A stretch of 64,000 nucleotides of DNA from CAYSFE01 sp964430225 (lineage in GTDB: Bacteria > Patescibacteriota > Dojkabacteria > GCA-016699595 > JBAXKR01): contig CAYSFE010000003.1 of the NCBI GenBank assembly GCA_964430225.1, positions 17,406 to 81,405 on the forward strand. The letters are read 5' to 3'. The notes beneath the pieces were generated by a model. It was given only the letters and a program-made list of their open reading frames with translations. It was not told the DNA's origin and made no database searches. Position 1 is the stretch's first letter, and the number at the start of each line of letters is the position of its first letter. Of the stretch, positions 1-12,000 are shown one piece after another. The translations under genes were made by a program, and so were the position numbers.

Positions 1-1
1 A

Positions 2-3000
2 TGGGGAGTATTAGCTCTTAACACAACAAAGAGTGCATATACCGTTGGGGAAACTGCTGAGATACAAATGGCAGTTCTTGATGATCAAGGTGAAATGGTA
101 TGTAATGCAAACACCACACTATATATATATGACCCTGATAATACTAAAACTACCCTTTCAACAAATGATAAGGCAATTCAAGTTACAGACTTTTGTGATA
201 AGAAAGTGTTCACCCTAGAGCCTGACTATAAAGCCTCATATAAGTTTGAAAAGAAGGGTAAATATAGACTTGAATTAACAGCCGAAACAAATAATGGAAC
301 AAAGACAATAACTGAGGAAATAGATATAAAGGAAAGTTTAGACTTTGAAATTACAAGAGTAACTGCAACTAGAATATATCCTGTACTAGAATATCCAGTC
401 ACATTAAACATAAAAGCAAATAGAGACTTTGAAGGAACAATAGAAGAATACATCCCCGATAACTTTACTTTAAAAGATTTTGATGTGGTTAAGCCTACAA
501 TTACAAATACGGGAATAGTTCAAACCTTAAGCTACCCTGTAAAACTAAAGAAAGGAGAAACTTTTTCACCTAAATATTCATATGATGCTCCTGATGATAG
601 CCCTCAATTCTTTACGTTAGGTAAGATATCCTTCAAAGAAGGAGATAAAGAAATATATAAAGAGGATAGAATGTGGCAGATAGCGGTAGACTCTGCTGGT
701 GCTTCATTTCCTACCAGATTCTATACCACAGGGTTTGAATTAAACTCTGTTACCGCTGGTGTGGAATGGAATACAAATACAGGTACTGCACCTACTATTT
801 CAAGTTCAACTATAAGAACAGGAGGTTATGCTCTTAGAACTAATCCATCAGGTGCAACTTCATATATCCAGTATATTTTTGCTACTGCAGATAATGCAAC
901 AAGGACTTTTTTAAGAGCGTACTTTAGAACCCCAAGTTATCCATCTAGTTTAACTGAGATAGTTTCTTTTGTAGACAATGCAGGTACAATTCAAGCAAGC
1001 ATACAAATGACTAACACAGGCACTCTAAGACTTTTCAATAATGAAGATAGTGCCCAAATAGGTTCAGACACAGCTGCAATTTCCGTAGATACTTGGTATA
1101 GGGTTGAACTTGAGACAGACTTTGGTACAGCAGCTACTGGTAATTCAATAGTAGCAGCAAGACTAGATGGAGTAGAAATTGCATCCTCAACAACTGTAAA
1201 CTTCGCTAATGGAATAGCAAGAATTAATATTGGAGCCCAAGCTACTACTTCAGCCGACTTTTTCTTTGATGATATTGGTTTAAACCAAGATGCATACACA
1301 AATCAAAATGCATGGCCTGGAGAAGGTAAAGTAGCAAGAATAAATCCAGATGGAAATGGTACAAATGTGGCATGGACAAATGACTATACCGCAGTAAATG
1401 AGGTAACACCAAACGATGCTACTAACTATATTTTATGTTCCGGTAACAATCAACTTGAAGATTATTCTCTTCAAAGTTCTACTACAGCAGGTATAGGTGT
1501 AAATGATAGAGTAAAACTTGCTGAAATCTGGGGTCGTTTCAGCGCTTCAGCAGCAGGTACCCAAACTCATGCACTTTCATTACTTAATGCAGGAGGAACT
1601 GGAGATACTGCAACTGCAGTAACAGTTCAAGTTGTTACGTGGTCTACCAATGATGATACAAATCCAATTAATGCAGACATGGTGATATATGATGAACCAG
1701 GTGCAACTAACTATTCACCACTAAACTCAAGTTTGATTGATGGAATGCAGGCTAGAATAACGTCTGCTGACTGTAGCCCATTTGTATGGGTTTCTACTGT
1801 TTGGGTATATGTAGAATACGTTCCAGCAGAAGGTGGAAGAGTATATTCTTCAGGGTTTGAACTTCAAAGTATTACCGCAGATATGGAATGGACTACAATA
1901 AATGGATCTCCTACTATAATTACTGGGACTAAAAGATCTGGAGAAGCAAGCATGCAAGTTGTTACACTGGGATCGGGAACTAGAGAAGCTGTGAATTTTC
2001 AGTTTGTATCCGCCAATGCAAATGGACCATATTTTCTCCGGTCGTACATATATATTACTACAGCCCCGTCCGCAGAAAATACCATTATTGATTTTAGGAA
2101 TTCCTCTTCTACGATTATTGCTAGAATTACGATGGATAATTCAAGACAACTACAACTAAGGGATGAAGATGGAACAATAGGCTCTGTATCATCTGCACTA
2201 TCTACTACTACCTGGTATAGGATTGAATTAAAAGTAGATGCATCAGGTGGAGCAAGCGCAGATACAGTTGAAGCTAAACTTGACGGAACCGTATTTGGTA
2301 CTTCTTCCACAAGAGATTTAAGTACAGGTGTTTATCAATTTGGATTAGGAGGAAATTTAAATGCAGAGGCTCAAACAACAGGTGACTGGCTATTTGATGA
2401 CGTTGCATTAAATCAAAATGTGGGAACTACTCAAAATGGATATCCGGGAGCAGGAAAAATAGTGCATCTTCAACCTAATGGAGATGGAACAAATGTAGCA
2501 TGGACAGGTACCTCAGTTAATGGAGCGAATGAATATCAGAATATGGATGAAGTTATACCAAATGACATTACCGACTATAACGGCTCTACCACTATTAATA
2601 TACTTCAAGATGCTGATTTCGAACCTACAAGTACTTACAGTATATCTTCAACAACAGATGATATTACTCTTGTAGCTCCAGGGGTTAGATTTAGAACTAG
2701 TGCTGCAGCAACAATGGGATTTTCTGTTTCACTCCTTGACACATCAACAGGTCCTCAAGTTGAAAGTAGTCAAATTATGACAGCAACTACTACATGGTTT
2801 ACAAATAATAATACAGCTCCAAGAGTATATCCGCTTACTACATATACAGCACCAGCTCAGAGTACTGCATGGACAACAAGTAAGATCGATTCTGTACAAA
2901 TTAGATTAAGAGAGGTTACTGATACATCTAGTACTATACAAGTATCAACAGCATGGATTCTTGTTGAATACAGACCTGCCGTTATTACGATCTCTGGAAC

Positions 3001-6000
3001 TTGTGATGCATTTGATGAAACAACAGACTGTGGCGATACAGGTACAATAAAAGTAGCTGTAAATACAACGGTAGCATCTCAAGAACAAACAACAGTAGCT
3101 GGAACTTGGCAGATTGATGAAGTACCTAAACCAGCAACTGGTGATGTCATTACAGTTTGGATAGGTAGTGCAGCTGATGCTGACGAAGCAGTTGCTGTTA
3201 CACAATACGATGGGACTGGTAATACTATTACTGGAATAAAGTTATTCAAAGAACACTTAACAATTGGATCTGATGACTTACAAAATCTGACTAATACGGA
3301 AATAGGTACATATGATAACTCTGTATCAACTAATGAGGATATATTTTTTGATATAGATACAGGAGTTCTGTATGTAGATGATACATCTCAGTCAACTACA
3401 GAAAAATTAACTATATTATCTGGAAGTACATACACACCAGGAGGAAATCTAACAACTCATGATATTGATAACCAAGGAGATTTTGTTCCGGGTTCTAATA
3501 CAATTACTGTTCAAGGTTCATATTCTAATCAGGGAACTTTTACAAAAGGGACTTCAAATATAAATATGACAGGAACTACTACTGAAACTTTATCAGGGAC
3601 TATGAGTGGAGCAGGCGGTCAATTCTACAACCTTACTTTTAACGGTTCAGGAGGAGCTTGGAGTTTTGGTTCTAATCCTCCAGTTGAAGTTGCAAATGAT
3701 CTTACTATTACACTCGGAACACTTACTTCTTCAAGTACTACTTTAACAATAACTGGGAATTATTCTAACTCAGGAACATTTACACATAACTCTGGGACAG
3801 TAAAATTTAATGCCACAGATTCAGGTAATACTATTGCAGGTACACTAAGTGGATCAACAGGTAAATTCTATAATCTTACATTTGATGGGTCAGGTGGAGC
3901 TTGGAGTTTTACTTCCAATCCTGCAGTTGAAGTTTCTAATGACTTAATTATTATAAATGGAACGGTTACTTCTACAAGTAATACATTAACCGTAACAGGA
4001 AACTATTCAAACTCGGGAACCTTCACACATAACTCAGGGACTACCCTATTCAATGCTACTGATGCAGGGAATACACTTGCTGGAACTTTAAGTGGAGTCA
4101 ATGGAAAATTCTATAACCTAACATTTAATGGATCTGGTGGAGCTTGGAGTTTTACTTCTAATCCTGCTGTTGAGGTTGCGAATGACTTTACAATAACACT
4201 TGGGACTGTTACATCTACTAGTAATGCATTGGGACTTACAATATCCGGAAACTATTCTAATTCTGGGACATTTACAAATAATTCTGGAACCATAATTTTT
4301 AATGCAACTGACAGTGGAAATACTATTGCAGGTACATTGTCAGGTACTTCTAAATTCTATGACCTCACATTTAATGGAGTTGCTGGTGCGTGGAGCTTTA
4401 CTTCTAACCCTGCTGTTGAGGTTGCTGATGATTTTACAATTACTAACGGTACTGTTACTTCTACAAGTAATACTTTAACTATTACTGGAAACTATTCTAA
4501 CTCAGCTACATTCACACATAACTCTGGAACTGTTCTTATGAATGCCACAGATGCTGGTAATACTTTAAGTGGTACCTTAAGTGGAGCATCTTCTTTCTAC
4601 AATCTCACATTTAGTGGTTCTGGTGGTGCATGGAGCTTTACTTCTAATCCTGCTGTTACTGTTGCTAATGATTTCACCATTACTAATGGTGCTGTTACCT
4701 CAACTTCAAATGCATCAGGACTTACAATAACTGGAAACTACTCTAACTCAGGAACATTTATTCATAATTCAGGATTAGTTAAGTTAAATGCCACAGATGC
4801 TGGTAATACAATTGCCGGAACTTTGAGTGGTGCTACTGGTAAATTCTATAACCTTACATTTGATGGAGTAGCAGGTGCATGGAGTTTTACTTCTAATCCT
4901 GCCGTTGAAGTTGCGAATGATCTAACCATTACAAATGGTACACTAACCTCAACATCTCATGCATCAGGACTAACTGTTACAGGTAATTACTCTAACTCTG
5001 GAACATTTACAAATAACAGTGGAACTATTATTTTTAATGCAACCGATGCTGGGAATACCTTGGCTGGAACATTAAGTGGAGCATCCTCTTTCTATAACCT
5101 CACATTTAGTGGGGCAGCTGGTGCTTGGAGTTTTACTTCTAATCCAGCGGTAACTATTGCAAATGCTTTAAGTATTAGTAATGGAACCCTTACAGCAACA
5201 AGTGGTACTACAACAATAGGTGGAAACTTTACAAAGACTGGTGGTACTTTCACACATAACTCTGGAACTGTAGTGTTTAATGATAATACTAAAATATCAA
5301 CCCTTACATACAATGCAGATACTACATTTAGTGCTTTCACAGTAAGTACTGCAAGTAAACAAATGAAGTTTGATAATGTAGATAAGACTACTATTGCAGG
5401 TACATTTACTGTTAGTGGAAGTGCATGTGGAACAGCAGTGCAACTATATTCAGATTCAAATGGGAATCAATTTGATATTGATGCTACAGGAACAGTTTCA
5501 GTCACATATGCAGATATACAAGACAGTAATGCAATCACTGCCTTATCTGCAACAAACTCAGTAGCAGGTGCAGGAGGAAACAACACAAACTGGACCATTA
5601 CAGCAGGTGTCTGTGGAGGATCCATGATCATTTCTGGAATATGTAAGGCATTTGACGAGACAACTGATTGTGGGGATACTGGTACAATTTTAATTGCATT
5701 TGGAAATAGTGTACAGGCTCAAACACAACCAACAGTATCTGGAACTTGGTCTGTGACAGGACTTACAAACCCCGCAATGAATACAATTGTTACAATATAT
5801 ATAGATGGAGCCGTTGCCGATACCGATGAAGCAGTTGCCGTAACTAAATATGATGGTACTGGGGATATTACCGGAGTAAAACTATATAAAGAAAATTTAA
5901 CTATTGGAAGTGTAGACAATCAAACATTATCTAATTCTGAACTTGGTACATTTGATAATTCAGTATCAGGAGATGAAGATATATTCTTTGATGTCACTAC

Positions 6001-9000
6001 AAACAACTTAGTTGTAGATTCTACTACTCAATCTTCAACTGAAAAACTAACTATTTTATCGGGTAATACTCATCAACCAGGAGGAACTGTTAGTACACAT
6101 GACTTAACGAATCTAGGAACATTCTTACCTGAGGGAAATACAATAACAATTGCTGGATCATACTTAAACTCAGGAACAGTTACATCAAGTACTTCTCTTT
6201 TTAATATGACTGGAACTACTACTGAGACTTTAGCAGGAAATTTATCTGGAACATCAAAACTGTACAATCTTACATTTAATGGAAGTGGGGGTGCCTGGAG
6301 TTTTACTTCTAATCCTACAGTTGAAATATATAACGATCTAACAATTACATTAGGAACAGTTACTTCTACAAGTGGAAACTTAGCAGTTGGTGGGAACTAT
6401 TCTAACTCAGGTACCTTCACACATAACTCAGGTACTGTAGTATTTAATGGTAATCATACAAGTAATACATTAGCAGGAACATTATCTGGATCCTCCTCTT
6501 TCTATAATCTGAAGTTTGATAAATGTCCTGTTGTAAGTAGTCCCGTTTCTTTCTGGAACTTTGAAGAAGGTACCGGTGGAAATGCAGCAGACAATTGTAC
6601 AAATGCATTCACCGGTACACTTGGTACTGGTGGAACTACACCAACATGGACAACAGGGAAATATGGGAATGGACTATCATTTGATGGAAATGATTATGTA
6701 AACATGGGATCACATAGTGCTCTTCAACTTAACTATACTGATAGCTTTAGTTTTTCTAGTTGGGTCAATACACCTTCACTCCCTACAAGTGGTAATTATC
6801 CTATGGTTATGAATCAAACAGGTCCTGATAGTAGTTATGGTGCATTTCAATACACCATACTTTTTAATGGTGATGACTCAGGTAAACTTTGTGTATCAGT
6901 AGGAAGAGCTATGGTAGGAGGTAATAGTGTTTGTGTAGCTTCTCCTACTTCTATTAATACTTGGTACCATGTCATGGGTGTATATAATGGAACTGATCTA
7001 ATAATGTATGTCGATGGAACATATGTTAATACTGTTACATACTCACAAGGAGCAGCCAGTGCACCTGCTGGAGATTTGATAATAGGCGGATCAAATAATA
7101 ACTTTTACTATACTGGTAAAATTGATAATCCAGCTGTTTACAACTATGTACTAACCCCAGCACAAGTGATAGAAGATATGAATAGAGCTGGTGGAGGTTG
7201 GAGCTATACATCTAACCCAAATGTAGATGTATTAAGTAATTTTACGATTACAAATGGTATACATACTTCAACAAGTGGAAATTTAACAATAACAAATAAC
7301 TACTCAAACTTAGGAACTTTCACACATAATAGTGGGACTGTAATTATGAATGCTACTGACGCAGGTAATACACTTTCAGGTATTATGAGTGGGTCACCAG
7401 GTAAATTCTATAACCTTACATTTAATGGATCTGGTGGAGCTTGGAGTTTTACTTCTAATCCTGCTGTAGAAGTTGCTAACAACTTAACAATTACATTAGG
7501 AACAGTTACTTCTACAAGTAATACTTTAACAGTTACTGGTAACTACTCTAACTCTGGTACTTTTACACATAACTCTGGTACTACTCTGTTTAATGCAACA
7601 GATAGTGGTAATACAATTGCTGGTACTTTATCAGGTACTTCTAAATTCTATAACCTTACATTTAATGGATCTGGCGGAGCTTGGAGCTTTACTTCTAACC
7701 CTGCTGTAGAAGTGAACAATGATTTAACAATTACAAACGGAACTGTTACAGCAACAAACAATACTCTTACTATTACCGGAAACTATTCTAATGCTGGAAC
7801 ATTTACACATAACGGAGGGACTGTAATTATGAATGCAACCGATGCTGGGAACACTTTAGGTGGAACAATGACTACTACTTCTTCCTTTGCAAGTCTTACA
7901 TTTAATGGATCAGGAGGTGCGTGGAGTTTTGGTGCAAACTCTGCAACTGTAACAGGTAATTTTACAATAACCCTAGGAACTGTAACTGCTCCAAGTACCA
8001 CTCTTACAATATCTGGTAACTATTCAAATGCTGGAACATTTACACATAACTCAGGAAGTGTAGTGATGGATGGAATTGGAATTACTGATCCAACACTTTA
8101 TTGGAACTATCAAGAAAATACAGGAACAGCAATTGGTTCAAGAGTTGGAGGTGGACAAAGTGGAACTACAACTGGAACAGCTTGGACAAGTGGTGTATAT
8201 GACTATGCTCTTGACTATAACGGGTCAGATAGAACATATGCATCAAATAGAGCAATTAGTGCTACTGATAACTTTACTCTTATGGCATGGGTAAATGTAA
8301 CAAGCCTTCCTCAATCCTCATTATTTATGTATAACGGAAGTGACACAGCAGGATATGGAATTGGAATTACAAATGGATGGGATGGAAGTGGAAGTGAGTT
8401 AGTAGCCCTTTATGGAAACGTAACTTGGTTTGGAGCAGGATATACCATGCCAACAAATCAGTGGTTACATATATCCTTAGTTCGAGATTCAGGAACTGCT
8501 AAGTTCTATGTAAATGGAGTACAAACTTCTGGAACAAATACAGATACTCCAGGTAGTCCAGCTGACTTTTTTGAAGTAGGAAATGAACCAGGACAGAGTA
8601 GATACTTTAATGGAAAAGTAGATGAGCCTAAAGTATACAACTATGCCTTAACTCAAGCACAGGTAAAATCAGCAATGTATACATATTATGCAAACACCCT
8701 TGGATATACAATGAGCGGAAATATGACAACCACATCTTCATTCAACAACCTCACGTTTAATGGGGCAAGTGGAGTATGGGACTTTGGGGCTAACTCAGCA
8801 ACAGTAGCTAATGATTTAACTATTACAGCAGGAAGTGTTGTTGCCCCATCTACTACACTTACTGTTACTGGAAACTATTCAAACTCTGGAACATTTACTC
8901 ATAATTCTGGTACAGTAAAATTTAATGCTACAGATTCAGGAAATACAATTGCTGGTACATTAAGTGGTGCTACGGGGAAGTTCTATAACCTTACATTTGA

Positions 9001-12000
9001 TGGAGTATCAGGTGCATGGAGTTTTACATCTAATCCTGCTGTTGAAGTTGCAAACAACTTAACTATTACCAATGGAACACTAACTTCTACAAGCCATGCC
9101 TCAGGGTTAACAGTCACTGGTAACTATTCAAATGCTGGAACATTTACACATAACTCTGGTACCGTCATATTTAATGCAACAGATGCTGGTAATACTTTAG
9201 CAGGTACTCTCTCCACTACTTCCTCTTTTTATAACTTAACATTTAATGGGTCAGGTGGTGCTTGGAGTTTTACTTCTAATCCTGCAGTTGAAGTTGCAAA
9301 TGATTTAACAATTACAAATGGAACACTAACATCCACATCTCATGCATCAGGTCTAACTGTTACAGGAAACTATTCTAACTCTGGGACATTCACACATAAC
9401 TCTGGAACTATGATATTTAATGCTACTGATGCTGGTAATACTTTGGCAGGAACTCTTAGTGGAGCTTCCTCATTCTACAACCTTACCTTTAATGGTGGTG
9501 GTGGTGCATGGAGCTTTACTTCTAACCCTGCTGTAGAAGTAGCAAATGATTTTACTATCACAGCTGGTACTGTTACATCAACAAGTGGAAACTTTACAGT
9601 TACAGGTAATTACTCAAACTCAGGAACTTTCACACATAACTCTGGAACTATGATCTTTAATGCCACTGATGCAGGAAATACTTTAGCAGGAACACTTAGT
9701 GGTGCTACTGGTATGTTCTATAACCTTACATTTAATGGATCTGGTGGTGCATGGAGCTTTACTTCTAATCCTGCTGTTGAAGTAAATAACGATTTAACTA
9801 TTACAGCAGGTACTTTAACATCTACAAGCAATGCTTCTGCTTTAATTGTAACAGGAAACTATTCTAACTCAGGTATTTTCACTCATAACTCAGGTAATGT
9901 TAATTTTAATTCTACCGCCACAAAAACTTTGGCTGGTAATATGTCAGGAACATCTGCATTTTATGGTTTACAATTTAGTGGTACAGGAGCATGGAGCTTT
10001 ACTTCTAATCCGAACGTAGATGTATTAGACTATTTTCAAATTTCAAATGTATCTGCAAATGTAACCTCTACAAGTGCAACATTAAAAGTTTCAGGGAATT
10101 TCCGAAATTCATTTAATACAACTACATTTGTACATAACAATGGTACCGTAAAATTTGATGCAACGGATGCAGGTAATACAATTACATCTACTTCTACACT
10201 CAGTTTTTACAATGTAATTTTTGATGGTGTTGGCGGTGCATGGCAACTTCCAACTGGATCTAGTACTTCAGTAAATAATGATCTGACTATTACAAATGGT
10301 GCTGTAAGTCCAGTTGGTGCTGGATATAGTTTAAATATATATGGTAATTATCTTAACAATGGAACTTTTACAAATAGTGGGGGAACTGTTGTTTTTGCTG
10401 CAACTGATACTGGAAATACTATTGGAGGCACTTTATCAGGAGCTAATGGTAAGTTCTATAACCTTTCATTTTCTGGTGCTGGTGGAGAATGGTCTTTTAC
10501 TGGTAATCCAACTGTTGAAGTAGAAAAAGGATTAACTTTAAGTAACGGAACCCTTACCTCTACAAGTGGAAACTTAAGTATTGGTAGTTTCTTTTCTAAA
10601 ACAGGAGGAACATTTACACATAATAGCGGTACCATTACATTTGTAGATTCTTCAGCAAATGGATCTGTTAGAATTAACACTGGAACTACATTTAATAATA
10701 TTACAGTAGCTACCCCAAATAAGGCTATACTTTTCGATGAAACAGACACAGTTACTGTGATTGGAACTTTTACAATAAATGGTTCGGCATGTGGTACACC
10801 AGTATTAATAAAGTCATGGACTAATGGAAACCAAGCCGATATTGATCTTCAAGGAACAATAAGTGTGGACTATGCAAGTATACAAGATAGTAATGCAATC
10901 ACAGCTGCTACCGCAAATAACTCAGTAGTTGGAGCAGGGGGGAATAATACAAACTGGACTATTAATGGAGGGGTGTGTAACACTGCTCCTAACTCCCCTA
11001 CCTCTTTAGCTCAAAAAACTACTGGGGATGTTGTCATTGTAACGGGTGGGTGGAACAATACAACAAGTATTAAGTTTACCGCAACTGGTGATGATCCAAA
11101 TAATCCCGATACAATTTCTCTATGTGTTGAGTATCAACAATTAGGAACTGGATTTACTAATACAGAAACAGGATGTGGAACTGGTGTTGCATATTCAGGT
11201 ACTCCAGTATCTGTAACTGTTACACTTAACTCAATACCAGATGCATTTGAATATCATTGGCAAGCTAGACTTAAAGATACAGCAGGAGCATATTCTGCTT
11301 GGGTAAGTTACGATGTTAATGCAGAGTCTGCAAGAGACTATGGAATAGACACTACTGCACCAACACTCTCTACAATTAATGATGGGACTTCCTGTGGTTC
11401 TGATGTTACTTTCAATGACGGGTCACTATCTACAATATCTGCTTGTTGGGCTCAAGCTACTGCTACAATATCAGGTCTTGAAAAATATCAGTATTCCGTT
11501 GGTACCACATCAGGAGCTACCGATGTATTAACTTGGACTGATTTAGTTGATGGAAGTGCGAATGTAAGTAAAACTATTAATGCTCTAACCCTACAAACTT
11601 CTCAACAATACTATATAAATGTGAGAGCAGTTGATAATGCAACGAATACATCTGGAGTCATTTCAACAAATGGTCAATTAGTTGCTCCTACAATTTCATT
11701 CTCTCTAAACTCAAGTGCAGTTACATTTGCAAATCTAAATGGAGGAAACTCATATACAGATACAAAAACTAGTACTTTAACAACTTCTACAAATGCATAT
11801 AACGGGTATGTGGTAAGAGCATATAAGACTCAACTACTTACAAACACAGCTAATCCATCATATACAATTCCTGATTTCTCTGCAGGTAGTTATGCAGCAC
11901 CAAGTGAGTGGAGTGGTACTGGTTACGGATATACATCAAGTGACACATCAATCCAAGGATCTGGAAAGTTTCCAGGATCTGGAGCATGTTTAGGAACTGG

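Noticed and set aside
3530..10660. Regular DNA repeats that could suggest a CRISPR array or satellite
   Set aside because: The units are ~235 bp, all in one open frame and vary mainly at silent or conservative sites, so they are coding repeats.
5092..10749. Open frames on the opposite strand within the giant gene (for example 5092-5340, 7783-8001, 10456-10749)
   Set aside because: They mirror the repeat coding strand, lack start signals and read as low-complexity shadows.
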